A DNA stretch of 64,000 nt from Pseudocercospora fijiensis CIRAD86 (GCF_000340215.1 NW_006921532.1:8437409-8501408); one strand, 5' to 3'. Counted from the stretch's first letter, positions 11,341 through 23,019 are shown. Program-made: numbers and translations. Notes: generated by a model from the letters alone, not told the origin.

Positions 11341-12399
11341 GCTTAATCTACTATATACAAGAAATAGCGATAGAGATGAGGTTGGAATCGGAGGTATAAC
11401 CGAGAAGGTTAACCCGGTACTAGAATAGGAAAAGCACTGTCGATTACTAGGCGAACTATACTAAGTTAGTAGATAACGCCCTCCGGAAGTAAACTACTGT
11501 TGCAAACAGTAGTACGCTAAATTTCCTGACATACAAGAATTGCTTATCCTTGTTTTTCCTATCCCTTCTAGGAAAATTGCCACTACGCTATAAAATTAAG
11601 GACCTCTTTTGCAACGCGAAGCTATACACCGCTATAGTATCTTCCGTCTCGAGGCTATTTCCCACGCTTGCGGCTTTAGGTATACTCCCTTCGCTTCGAA
11701 TTCCTAGAAGACGTTACGTTACTTGTTTTCGAATCCTTATAGTATATTAGTGGATACAGTATGCGACCTAGGGTCGGTCTAAACTTCTCTAGATAAAGAA
11801 GTAGAAGTTAAAGGCAGAACTACGGCTTCGACGCATTCCTCCGCATTTGCGTTAGTTGTCTAGGATGTGTATATTAATATTATATTAAGGCAAGCAGATA
11901 CTATCCGTTCGTGCAGACACTAGAGTAGCTCTATAGTTAATATAAGCTTCTTTTAGCTATAGTCGCGTAGTTAGAAGAGACTTTTGCTAAACGATCTCGA
12001 CGACCTAGAAGATCTGCTTGTTTAACGGCGCCGGCGGAATAATAATGCCTTGTGTTAGCGCGATCGGCTTTAGGGCACTAACGTCGGACTATTCTTTGCA
12101 ATTAGGAGCACTACGTAGCTATCAATGGTATAGACTACTAAGGGTTAGCTTTTACCTATTACTCGGCCGCGGGGAAGCCTACGAGTGCTAAGTAGCTTAC
12201 CGCTACTAATTTTGTTAGGCACTTTACTCGTAGAATAGTATATCTTCCTCCCTTCTACGTACCTACGTATATAGTGCATTTTAAAGCTAAAGTTGTCGCT
12301 ATAAAGCAGTAGTATAGCCGTTTCCGAGGTATTGCGAGGTAAAGAATGCGACTAAGTAAAGAGCTTAGCGTAGAATACTAAGAGTTGCTAAAGGACTGC
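11341..12399. other. RIP-type sequence, no recognisable feature
   Basis: TpA-rich and CpA-poor like its surroundings. One 66-codon open stretch (11550-11750, plus) resembles nothing I know. Probably transposon remnant or terminal regions of the neighbouring elements. Confidence 0.4.
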
Positions 12400-13420
12400 T
12401 TTACGTAAGGCAAAGATGTCTATTAAACTATAGAGATAAGTCGACTATCTATCTATAGGCGTACGGTATATAGAGCCCTCGATAACTAGCGGTTATTTAG
12501 CGAAATCTACCCTCCTTATATTATAAAGCGAGGCCGCAAGACTATTCTTAATAATAAGCAAGAGATATTTATTAAGGCGTTATTATCTAACCGACCGGAC
12601 TCGTACTTCGTAGAGGTAATATAGGCGCTTATCGACGAGTAGCCGGAGCTTTAAGAGGTATTAAAATATACGCATTTATCGAGTGTCTTAAAGCGGCGTA
12701 ATTAGAGGCGTAAATCGGTATAAAGGAAGGCGAAGGAGCGTAACCTATTACTAAGGGCTCTATAGATGTTTAGGTGCGCTAAATAGCCGGTAGATAGGCT
12801 AATATTTATCGACGAGACTGCCTATAATTAGAAGACTAGTTAGCGGAAGTATAGATAGTCTCTAAAGGGCATTAATTGTAGAGACTTCCGGTACGCGTAG
12901 CGAGAAGTAAGATAGTCTATATTACCCGCTTTTACTATTAATAGCTATCTACCTTATACGATTAGTCGATAAGGCTCGATAACTCGAGAGATCTTCGTCG
13001 CTTAGTTAACTAAATAGGTAATATCTTACCTCGAAGGCTATCCGCCGATAATCTTTGTAATAGATAATACTAGTATCTACTATAGCTCGGAGGTAAGAGA
13101 GGCGATATTCTTAGCTAGTTACTAACTCGAATACCTGCCTCCGTACTTACCGGATTTGAATCCTATCGAATAGACCTTTAACTGCTTAAAGTACTATATT
13201 AAGAGGCATATTCGAGACGCAGAATACTTCTTAAACTTCGGCGACTTCTTATATTATTGCCTATAGCGATATTAAGGGCCGAGGGCGTAGAAACTCTTCG
13301 AATATGCCGGATACAACGTCTACTACCTAGATTTCGCGTTTTCTAAAGAGGGCTTCGTTAGTGCCGCCGGCTACGTATAAGATCTAATAGGTCTCGATCC
13401 GGAAGAGTCTACCTAGTACC
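12400..13420 (+). pseudogene. Decayed Tc1/mariner (IS630-type) transposase, DD34E
   Basis: Plus-strand translation shows a helix-turn-helix region (RGRKTILNNKQEIFIKALL near 12530), then the DDE core: IDETAYN (first Asp at 12811), VIDNTSIYYS (second Asp at 13063) and YLPPYLPDLNPIE (Glu at 13168). The second and third acidic residues are 34 residues apart, the DD34E spacing of Tc1-type elements. At least ten in-frame stops occur, mainly at presumed Gln or Trp codons. The three catalytic residues survive although the frame is dead. Terminal inverted repeats were not found. Confidence 0.75.
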
Positions 13421-13749
13421 TAGTATAACTAGTGTCTTTATACGCCGCCGGCGTCGATTAGTAAGTAGATTAAGGATATAGATAGCGACGAAGAATCTAA
13501 AGAAGAATAGGAGTAATAACGTAACGTAGCGGTAGAATGCGCTAGTGCGACTAGCGCGCTCGAGCCTAAGAAGTGTTATAAATGTTCGAATTCTAGGCTT
13601 TTATATAAAGATAAAATCTCAATATATAACGCAATATAATACTAGATATTTAATATATAGAATGTGTTTAGTCTAATTAGTCCGTGCCTACAATAATTAT
13701 AAAAAATAATAGTATAAACGTTATATAGCACTACGAGAAGTAGAGCCTA

Positions 13750-15510
13750 AATTCGCACTTTATATAGCATCCTTAGCTCCGGCTAGCTCCGCCGCTATAA
13801 TCTTATCGGCTTTTAGTATTAGGAACTTCTCGATTGCTTCCTTTATTCTATACCGTATACTCGCCTTTGTTTTGAACTCTTCCTACTATTGTTTCTTACT
13901 TATATTAGCGATAGTAACTAGGTCGAAGTCCTCGTCGATATAGGTCTTCTATATAGCTCGCATTTCCGCCGAGTCGTAAAATAGCGGTATCTCGAGTGCC
14001 TACTAGAAGAATCCGACCCTTAGCTCCTTACCCTCCTTTAAACCCTCCGGTAGCACTATTAGCAACGATATATCCTTTATAAGACCTAGTCTTAGCAGGG
14101 TACGAGCTAGTATCTTCGAAGGAGTCGTAGGAGTGAATCTAGGTCCTATAGCTGCTTAGAAACTAGCCGCTGCTTTATCTCCGAAGATAATATTAATAGG
14201 AGCCTAGACCTTCGGGCGGGCTTTTAAAGCCTCGCTATAACCGCTAGTAACGCCCTTCTTCTTTAACTAATTAGCGACCTTCTTAGCTACATCTCTCTCG
14301 AAGTATAGCTTAATTATTATAATAAGGACCTCTATATATATCGGATCGCTAAATTTCTACTAGCCTTAAGCGATTAATCTTGCTAGCAATTTGATTACTT
14401 CGGAGGTTATAAGCTAGTGCTTATTAGGTACGTCTTGCTTGTCCGGATTGCGCTAGTAGTAGGTCTTAGGTTCTTTAATCTTAACGTTGCGACAAGTACT
14501 AAGATTATACGCAAAGTAAGCTCGAATATTAACCTCGAAGTTACCCTTCTCGTTTAGTTCTATTACTTAAACGTTAGCGAGAGCGGCTTGCTACTAACCT
14601 AGCGTCTTACTAAGAGGTCTCTTGCTAGCAGCTATACCTTGCCTCTACGCTAAGCTAACTAGACCTACGCTAATAGGCCTTAGTTTAGTATAGAAGAATA
14701 TATTAAGTTAAGGGTTAGTTAGCAACTCCTCGTCGATCTAGTAACCGAGACGGTTAAGGGTACGGCTATAAGCCTTGTCTTCTTCCGTAGCCTTATTATT
14801 ATTATTATTAAATAGTTGCAGCTAGGTCTCTTAATAATAATCCTTCTCTTTAACCCCTTTATAATAAGCCGATAAAGTTACCTTTAAATAGCGCTCTAAG
14901 CTATACTTCTCGGTTACTTTACCTACCTATTTGTATCTATTCTAACCCTCGGCTAGATCCGCAACGTCGAAGACATTACGCTTTAAGGTAACCTACCTAT
15001 CTTCTTTAGTCTTCTTCGTAGTATCTATAAGGTACTAGCAACCTCTATAGTCTATTAAAACGAGGCCCTTCTTATTAGTAAGCCGCTCTCGAATATAGCT
15101 CTCGGGCGTAAGAGCTATATTGCTACGACTGAGAGCCTTTAATCTTCTAGTCGTAGAAGAAGACTAAGACTCGAAGGACGTCGTTATAGAGCTGCCTATC
15201 TTACCGCCTATCTTACCGCTAACGTTACTAGCTACCTCTTTAAGCGAGTTAAGTACTGCTTATTCCTTAGTACCGGAAGCCGTAGTACCCGCAGTAAAGC
15301 TATTATTTACTCTATCGATTAGCGGTACGGATTTAGCCGTAGGCTTCTTCCTAGCCGGATTAGCTATCGGTAGCGGCGTAATTAGCTTCTCGAGCGTCTT
15401 TAAAATAGGCTTCTTCTTAACTATAGCGGTTACCTTAGTTAGACTCGTATCTAGTCGCTTAGGAGCCTTACCGGTAGTTAAGCGAGTCGTACGACCTTCT
15501 ATTAATACTT
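13750..15510 (-). pseudogene. Long RIP-decayed reading frame, unrecognised protein
   Basis: One minus-strand frame gives coherent protein-like sequence across about 1.7 kb with no frameshift seen, broken only by TAG and TAA codons that read naturally as former Gln or Trp. The start is Ser/Lys-rich and low in complexity. Then follow segments such as LTNKKGLVLIDYRG (about 15060), TLKRNVFDVADLAEG (about 14970), AYSRTLNRLGY (about 14770), NFEVNIRAYFAYNLSTCRN (about 14540), RNPDKQDVPNKH (about 14430) and KVWAPINIIFGDKAAASF (about 14200). I do not recognise the family. Because RIP acts on repeats, it was probably carried by a multicopy element. Confidence 0.5.
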
Positions 15511-16044
15511 AGCGGCTTGCGGAATACTCTCGTTCTTAACCCTAATCGATACCTCGGCGTAGGTTTAGATAAATTAGAACTATTAGCGCTATTCTATACA
15601 GTCTTAAGAGCATCTATACACTAAGTTTGCTAAGAGAGCTGCTCTTAGCACCCCTAAAGCGTATTCTCGAAGATCGCGGCTCTGCGGACCGAGAGTGACA
15701 GGTAAAAGCCAACCCTTAGTAGACAATCGCTTGACGTCACTTCCTCGCGAGCGATCGCCAGCTGCTTGCTCATGGGAAAGGTGCGATGCCTTCTCAGCGA
15801 AGTGGTAGGAGAACGGGCATTAGGACGATGATGACTGTTAAGGGTGGCACTCATTCCGCATATCAATCATATTAATAGCTGTTCCTGGAGAACACGGCAC
15901 GCACGCATGCTATAGCTTCACATGGCGTGGCTGTTTGAACGGGCTTCACCACCGCACCTCGTGATAGACGCTACCTCCATCGACGAGATCGCCCTTGTTC
16001 GTTTTGCCAGAAGCTAGGGCAGTCGAACAGAATAGTCGCTGTGT

Positions 16045-16281
16045 TCAATGGGCCGCCTTTAGGTCTACGCTCGCAAGCGTCTCTGCAGCGTACTTGCCAG
16101 CAGGATCGGTGCCTTCGGAGTTGAGGTTGCCAACCAAGGTTTCCCAGAACACATCGGGAGGCTTGTCGTCTGGATCTTCCCATCCTCCTACTGCAATCCA
16201 TTTCCCCGTTATGGTATCACCGACAGCAGGCTTCTCTTGCAATAGGCGATGATTGATTGCGGATGATACGATAGAAGTCAC
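16045..16281 (-). pseudogene. Protein-like fragment, possibly the tail of a HET-domain-type gene
   Basis: 78 codons, minus strand, including GDTITGKWIAVGGWEDPDD and PPDVFWETLVGNL. The FWETLVGN portion and its spacing recall the C-terminal half of fungal HET (heterokaryon incompatibility) proteins, but there is no HET domain here and no supporting exon either side. After the stop the same frame reads on for about 30 codons. It may be a leftover of a gene disrupted at the border of the transposon island. The family assignment is weak. Confidence 0.25.
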
Positions 16282-17003
16282 GATAAGTGGGATGATCCCG
16301 AGCGCGGTGGCTGGGAAATTGCGACTCGCACGGCCGTGCGTGGTGCAGTGGACATGACTGTATTCAGAAGAGGGCTAATTACAGAAAGCCCAAAGATGAA
16401 GTGTGCACAGTTGCAGCCTCAGGCATCATGCACGTGATAACCTACACACACACTTCAAGTCAATCAAGTCAGTCATGCTCGTTGCGAAAGGAAAACCCAC
16501 CAATTGCTAGCAGGACCGGATGGGGATGGCATCTTGAAAAGCAGCTTGGACGTCTGGACCTTCGGAAGTTCTTCGGCGGCCATCTTCGTATTCACTACTC
16601 AGGAATACTGCCTAGCGACTGAGACATCAAAACTGAGTGATCGAGTCTTCCCACCCGGACGCAAAACGTCAGTGGACGGCACAGGATTGAGCATGCGATG
16701 CTCAGCCTCTATAGCCTTACCGGCGCAGTACCTGAAGTCTGAAGAGGACGCCATCGGATGCGCATCACGTCGGCGATAGCATTTGAGAGGCCTGCCTGCC
16801 CGTCTTTCGCCGCGCCTCTACGGCAGCTCAACTCGCTTGACATACATACTGCTTCGAGGCTGTACAGAATATGTAGCGCATAGGATCTCGAAGCCAGACA
16901 GCTCGAAGCTACAAGAGCTACCCACCACGACCAGCAAGCTAAGCTACCAAACCAGGAGCACCTGACAGAAGCCACAGAGATAAAACACTCTACACCCATC
17001 ACC

Positions 17004-17072
17004 ATGTCCTTCAGCGAGAAGGCCTCGGACCTATTGACAGTATTGGATCTTCCCGTCGAGGCAAGCGAGTAA
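17004..17072 (+). promoter_or_regulatory. Upstream reading frame in the leader of the 17136 gene
   Basis: ATG followed by 21 codons and TAA, 63 bp before the main start. The ATG has a good fungal context (CACCATG). I tested it as a spliced first exon: the possible GTAACG donor and the acceptor at CCTCAG do not join in a compatible phase. A short regulatory upstream frame is the simpler reading. Confidence 0.35.
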
Positions 17073-17135
17073 CGAACAGCCTGCGAAACCAACAACTACA
17101 AAAGCTAACAAAAATCCCCGCCGCCATCCGCCAAC

Positions 17136-18101
17136 ATGTCCTCAGCCTTCCAAAACACATCCCTCAACTTAGCCGGTCTCGTAGCCCTCGCAGATCTCAA
17201 CACAATAGCCCTCCGAACAGCCCTCACCGGAACCTCAACCTTCCTCGACGCCCTCGTGCTGGCCCCAGGTCTGCACAGACAACAAAATTCCCCGGAACTT
17301 CACAAAGGCGAATTCCCTGCTTGTGCGGCCATGACGAGCGGCTACGTGTTTCGCGTCGAGAATCCGGCGACGGTGCTGTTTTTGCAGAAAGTGGGTAAGA
17401 CTGGACACTTGACGACGCTGAGAGTGTATGCCTCGAGACGAGATTCACGGACGTCGAGTTTTGGGGGTGCAATGGCGTATACTGCTGCCGTATCGATGAC
17501 TCTCACGGTTCTGTTCTGGGTGATAGTTTCACTACAGGACGGGTGGGGTGTAAGCGTCCTCGGACTCCTGATTTTCTCTCGCCTGCTCAACATCATTGTG
17601 ATCCGTCGCAGATCCGTACCCGGCTGGTTTGGAGCCAAAGAGCCCGGAGTCAAAGGCGATCTTCTAGTCCTCCTCAGCCAAGATCGGTGGATTCGACTGC
17701 AAGGCGATGTTGATGATCTCAAAGCCGTGACTTCGGGGCAATGGTTACGAGAACCTACTTTTTTCGAGAGCTCGCTGGTGGGGTTTGCGACTTTACTGGT
17801 GTATCTCGACGCTGCACTTGCTGGGAACGCAGCTCAGACGAGCAAGCTGCTGCTCCTGATCCTCCTCTTCGGCTCCGGAGGTCTGCTGGGAATTGCGAAT
17901 GAGTGTACCGAAGTGCTTCAAATGCATGGCCGGCTGATTGAGGTTACCGGCCTGCCGAAAGCATATCCAAGACGTCTGGCTCTGGCCGAAGAACTCATTC
18001 TCAAGACCGGCCGCAAGGACTGGGCAGTCCGTGTGGGCATGGTGCAGCCTGACCACAAAATAAAATCAGAGAAGGAGCTAGACGGCGTTGCGACCATGTG
18101 A
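17136..18101 (+). CDS. Conserved fungal multi-pass membrane protein of unknown function
   Basis: An intronless frame of 321 residues. Hydrophobic segments at about 115-135, 138-158, 212-232 and 237-255 predict four membrane helices in two pairs. Between the pairs is a soluble stretch with VPGWFGAKEPGVKGDLLVLL, QDRWIRLQGDVDDLKAVTSG and QWLREPT. That block is characteristic of a widespread Pezizomycotina family without an assigned function (from memory, not a search). After the last helix comes a cytosolic-looking tail with ECTEVLQMHGRLIEVTG and YPRRLALAEELILKTGRKDW. No signal peptide or enzyme motif is seen. The next gene converges on it with only about 130 bp between stop codons. Confidence 0.85.
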   Translation: MSSAFQNTSLNLAGLVALADLNTIALRTALTGTSTFLDALVLAPGLHRQQNSPELHKGEFPACAAMTSGYVFRVENPATVLFLQKVGKTGHLTTLRVYASRRDSRTSSFGGAMAYTAAVSMTLTVLFWVIVSLQDGWGVSVLGLLIFSRLLNIIVIRRRSVPGWFGAKEPGVKGDLLVLLSQDRWIRLQGDVDDLKAVTSGQWLREPTFFESSLVGFATLLVYLDAALAGNAAQTSKLLLLILLFGSGGLLGIANECTEVLQMHGRLIEVTGLPKAYPRRLALAEELILKTGRKDWAVRVGMVQPDHKIKSEKELDGVATM

Positions 18102-18230
18102 TCGAAGGATCTCATCTGATACATCTATCGAAGCTGACCGTATTTATTTCATTACTATTAGGTATATCAACATCCACATCATCACGGCCGTCTCAGCGTC
18201 AAAAAAAAAACTCTCGGATGCATTCATCGA

Positions 18231-21200
18231 TCAACTCTGCTTTGAACGACCATGGCGACTTCCTCTCCTGGTATTCATATACATCTCCAAAGCCGAACCA
18301 TTACTGGAGCTTGCAGTATGACTGCCCGTCGTAGCCGCAGATCTTCTTGCGATCCTGGTTTCCCAAGCCATAGGACCTTTCGGGGAGTCTGGGACTTCTT
18401 CTGGCAGGGCTGGGATCGGTCCATTGAACGTGCCATTGGTCTTGAGCACTGCCATCAAGGCAGCAGACAAGAGAGCATTCTGCTTCTCCAACGCCTCCAA
18501 TCGAGCATCGATGCGGGATGTGGCGCGAGTGGAGGTTCGCTCAGAGTGTTTGGTCACAGCAGAAGTCTTCCTCTGGGTGGCAATATGAGGGAGAGTCTGG
18601 TTCTTCTTTGATGAAGTAGAGATAGGCGAGACATCGTGGGAAGGGACTACGGGCATCTCTTTCGTATTGAGCTGTTGGCATCGCTTGACTCCAGTATTAG
18701 GCTTTTCTGAGCCAGAAGCCGGGGGTGTGGGTGGCAGGGCTCGATTTGGGGCCGGAGAAGGTAGGGGTGGAGCGTCATCGTCGAAACGTTTCAACACCGG
18801 ACTGCTGGCTCTCGGAGATGAATGAATACTGTTGCTGTTGCGACTAAGTCGGCGCTGCTTGAAAGCGTTCCTGGGCAGCGAAGCAGAACGAGGGCGAGGC
18901 GCATACGACTTGCCTTTGGCTTCCTTGATGACCAGTTTCGCAGGTTTTGGTGGTGTTTTTGTCTTGGGTACTGGTCGTTCTTCAGCCACCAGCATCATTG
19001 GCGACATACAAATACCAGCTTGAGCCGCTCGCGCTTCTGCAGAGGCACTGGGCGAGATTGGCGTATAGCCAGTCTGATCTTCTTGGTCTGATTCTTGACT
19101 TGCACGAGACGGGACTGGAGACACTGGCGAAGTCGACTGCGTAACCTTTTGCAAAGATCTTGAGCCCGATTCCATACTTGTACGACTGGCTGCCGATGGA
19201 TTTCGTAATGGCCGAGGTCGAAGGTCGGGAATCGTGATCTGAGGTCTCAACTTCTTCAATCGCTGTCGCGTAACTTGTGCCGGTGCGTGCGCAACCGAAT
19301 CTATCGTTCGATTCACGGCAGATGGCCGATCTCTCAACTTCCGCGCCCGCACTCGCTCTTCTCGCTCTCTGCGATTGGCTGGATACGGCATATGTTGGAT
19401 GATGCCCTGCTTGGTTTTTTCGCGAGACTTGGGTCGCCTCGACATTGGGCCTGTACACTCGGTGGTGACTACGGCTCTCATTGGCTCCATTTCGTAGTTG
19501 AAGTCGCTCGAGGATTTGATACTTGGTGCGACTCTTGGTGTGCCTTTCCTGGCGCTCTCGTGGCACGATACGACGTTCTCGATATTGCGATGATCTCGTC
19601 TCAGCCTCAACGGACTTTTCGGCGGCGGTGGTCCTGGACTATCCGGAAAGTTGAGGCTATCTGAGACACTCCTCTGGTACATCGTTGACGCGATGCTGGA
19701 TGCTCGTTGGAGAAGGACTGGATGACTACCCAGACGTCGTGGGAGTGGATGTCTGATCTCGATCTCCTTGCCAGGACTGGGATGCTTTACGGGAAACTCT
19801 TCGTGCGGCAGTGATATGTTCGGTGTATGTGGAAACCCTTCCTGGATCGGCGAGATTGGGTGGCTCGTCAACGCCCTTGACGTGTCGAAGCATAGCTTTG
19901 GCGGTGGCCGGTCAAAGGTGTCGCTATGGTATGAATCTGCCATTGAGATTGCTGACTCTGGCACTGGGCTTGGCGGCTCCGAGGCGGCAGGGCGGACTGG
20001 AGTAGGATTGTTTCTATGACGAGCCAAGCGATGCGCTACTTCTTGGTAACTGGACGCAGGCTTTGAACGAAGGTCAACAGCAGTCGATGCTGTAGAGAAG
20101 TTGGTCGACAGCTTAGCACTCTCGTGAGGATCCTGTTGCTTCTCCAAGTGCGAAAGCCAGTGGTCAAAGTCATGTCCGCCATAATTCTGCAAGATGTCGC
20201 CAGTGGCCGAAGTCACGTCGTCGTGGAAACAGACCGACACTCTCGATTCCAGAATGTCAGGACTACCACTTGTCAGTCTGCGTTGAGAGCAACATCGCAT
20301 CGATCTCACCTCAATATCGAAGGCTGGTAATCGAGCATTGCCTGGTCGCTACCACTATTTGCACTTTTGTGGACCTTCGGCTCTCCTTTCGGCTTCAAGG
20401 CGAGGTACCGTTTACCTGGGATCAAATTGTAAGATCGTCTTACCGAACTGCTCACGGAGAGATATCATCACTTACCTGTGGAAGACACTTTCTGCTCGCA
20501 ACCGACGGGAACAGACCGGTGAACATCGGCAAGCAATCCACCTTCGTCTGGAATCGTGTCATCGCCACTATTACTCACAACCTTGTTTAACCTGAGACGA
20601 GATCGATTAGCTGAAACGTGAGAGATTGCAACTGTCATTCATTACGAACCTCTCATGAGCAGTCTGGACAGGCGTTGCATGGCGTTGATGATGTTGCTTC
20701 TGCCCACCCAGCCGCAGCAGTCGCAGGGCGGTCTTGCCACTTACTGCTCGCCGTGGATGTTCAATCTTGCTGGGCTTGCGATGCGGTGGTGCTGGCCCAG
20801 TGGTTCTGAGGAAGAAGGCCAGGTCATAAAGCTCATTGTCCTTGGGCAGGCGAGCCAAGCTGGTCTGTGTGATCATTTTATCGTCGTTGACGCTGACCGG
20901 GGGGTTTGAGTACGGCGCCTGCGTAGTACATGCGTAGTGCATCGACCATGAATCGGGTCTCGACAGCGGCACGGTCTGGTCGTCAATCAGCGGGCTCACC
21001 GGACTCGGGCAGCGAGTACTGTCGTCGAAATGTTGACGAATGGAGTGCTCTCGCCAGATGGTCGAGCTTGCTTTCCTGATCTTGTCCCGCTGGGAATCGG
21101 TGGCATCAGCATCAGCAGTGGTGGTGGTGGTGGTGGTGGTGGTGGAGGAGGGTCCTTGTCCCATGATGGCGCTCTCATAGACTGGGCCAGCGCCAATGCT

Positions 21201-21347
21201 CATGCCCGGCGTCGGGCCAAACATGTCGGGACGAGGAGATTGCGAGGGGCTTCCAGCGCGTGTTATCACGCAAAGGCGCGGAGTGTGGTTGGCAAAGGTG
21301 GGATTGCTGGGCGGTCGATAACGGCGCTGCAGTTCGGACAGCTGCAT
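18231..21347 (-). CDS. Large disordered protein with C-terminal coiled coil, four exons, unknown function
   Basis: My model joins 20650-21347, 20476-20591, 20310-20415 and 18231-20241 into 976 residues. The introns are 58, 60 and 68 nt, and all phases agree. The apparent start at 20309 lies inside the third intron. The joins restore continuous sequence such as STGKRYLALKPKGEPKVHK and then YQPSILRVSVCFHDDV. The N-terminal part has a Thr run (about 55-63) and a conserved-looking segment with ELYDLAFFLRTTGP. The long middle is Ser/Pro/Arg-rich and disordered. Near the C terminus RIDARLEALEKQNALLSAAL is a short coiled coil, followed by a basic tail. A later start at the MFGPTPGM Met (about 21224) is possible. 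No catalytic motif; perhaps a scaffold or cytoskeletal regulator, which is inference only. The acceptor of the third intron is CGAG, less usual than YAG. Confidence 0.8.
21119..21147 (+). repeat. GGT trinucleotide repeat within exon 1 of the 18231-21347 gene
   Basis: About nine GGT units on the plus strand, encoding a Thr run on the minus strand. Likely length-variable between strains. Confidence 0.8.
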
Positions 21348-23019
21348 CCGACACGAGCTCTGGCAGCTGCTTCAGGTAAAGAGGCACGGGATTCTGGAGC
21401 ACGCTGGGCTGGCCAAGCTACGCTTTCGACTGAACAGCCCGACGTGACGCTGGGCGAGAATGGGCGCTCGCTGCGGGAAGGGAAGGGAAGCTTGGCCTGT
21501 CGATCATTGGGATGCAGAAATTGGAGGGCCAGGCGGCAGAGACGAGCACAGCACAGCACAGCACAGCACAGCACAGCACCGGCGATCGATTCGATGTGCA
21601 AAGCAGGCAGCAAGACAGAAGGGACAGGACGAGAAGTAGGAGGGAAGGGAAGGGAACGAAAAGAGACAAGTCTCGAATAGAAACAAGAAAAGCGCACAGG
21701 AAGGCCGGCTGCAGGCGTGTGGGCAGGTCATAGGCACATAGAAGGTCATATTCCTTGACGATGAAGCTGTCGAGCTCTCACAAAGACGCAAGGCAGGTAT
21801 GCGGCGCGCACCGCCCTGGCAGCACCACAGCAGATTTGTGCGCCGCGCTCTGCTGGCGCGAACAGCAGCGCTGCGTTATGCCCGGGATGGTGTCTTGCTG
21901 CTGTCTCGTGATGGGGTCCACCAACCTGTGCATGGTGTACACGCTCTGTAATACACGATGTATACGACCCTTTCAGGCGAGCTCGTTGTGTATATACAAG
22001 GCGGAGTTATCGCATACGCTGATATCCCGCCTACAACCCGCCAAGCTGCTTAATATTGCTCGGATATCCCAGTATTCGGGCATACCCGATGTGTATCCAT
22101 GGGCGTACACCAGTATAATATACGATGTACACAACCTCCATTTCTCCGGGGCTGTAAACCCACAACACTGCTGCTGTCGAAGGACGGGCTGCAGGCGGTC
22201 GACGGGTGATGTCATGTCTCAGGCCAGTCCAGGCGCAATGGATGGAGGGACATGGGCCCCGGTGTGAGATGCATCGCACCGTGGCGGATCATCGAGGTAG
22301 CGGAGAGTCGAAGGGGGGGCGGAGCCAGGCACAGGCACACAGGCACAGGCACAGGCACAGGTCAGCAGTGGACGGTGGTACAAATGCGGGTCGAGCTGCA
22401 TCTGCAGTATCACCAAAGGACGAATCCCTGCAAAAGCAAATTCGAAAACTTCGGTAGAACGGAACGGCTGACGTTGTTGCATCTGTACGACGTGTCGGAA
22501 CGGCTGCAGCAGCACAAGCAAGCACGAGTCGAGTCCTGCAACGGCCACCAATTGCCAGTGACGGTGTCGGTAGTGAACATGCGTTCGATGGAGGCGATAT
22601 GTCATAGCATGGTGCGTGCATGGCCGGGCGCCGCGAAACTACTGCACACCATGCCTTCCATTCCGATATGATGAAGCTTCGACCAGTGCACACATGAGAA
22701 CGGCCGTTGCGTAACCAGGCCGCGACCATCACATCACCCTCCAACTCAGAGAAATCCACCCACTATATCGGCATGTGTTCCGTCAACACCGCCACCACGA
22801 GCTCATGTGTCCCCGGAGTGAAGCAGCCATCCATGTATCACCTCACCGTGTGCCCTGACGCAAGCGCTACATAAGTGAGAAGACGCGCCTCACGCATTGC
22901 CGCTGGAGCACTGTCCTCGACTGTACTATCTTCTCTCATCCCCGATTTCTTCCGTCAACGCGTCTTGCTGGCGCTCTCTGCTACGCGTCGCGTGTCTCTT
23001 GCCCACTGTCTCATGGATC
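21348..23019. other. Intergenic region with simple repeats; leader and promoter of the 18231-21347 gene
   Basis: No convincing gene in either direction. It holds a GCACA pentanucleotide repeat (21546-21579), a CAGGCA hexanucleotide run (about 22324-22362) and a purine-rich stretch (21620-21700, pyrimidine-rich on the strand of the downstream minus gene), typical of fungal leaders. Open frames here overlap on several strands and look like chance. Confidence 0.5.
21546..21579. repeat. GCACA pentanucleotide microsatellite
   Basis: About six to seven tandem GCACA units in the presumed leader upstream of 21347. Confidence 0.8.

Larger units (their letters stand above)
15656..17135. other. Gene-poor stretch at the edge of the transposon island; promoter of the next gene
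   Basis: Composition returns abruptly to normal genic sequence at about 15,655. Apart from a protein-like fragment at 16045-16281 I see no gene. The last 130 bp before 17136 are C/A-rich, like fungal leaders, and hold a 22-codon upstream reading frame (17004-17072). Confidence 0.5.

Noticed and set aside
16709..17095. 128-codon minus-strand frame
   Set aside because: No start context, no family sequence, and it covers the leader of the 17136 gene.
20242..20309. Start codon at 20309 for the 18231 gene
   Set aside because: It lies in an intron; the upstream exons join in phase across it.
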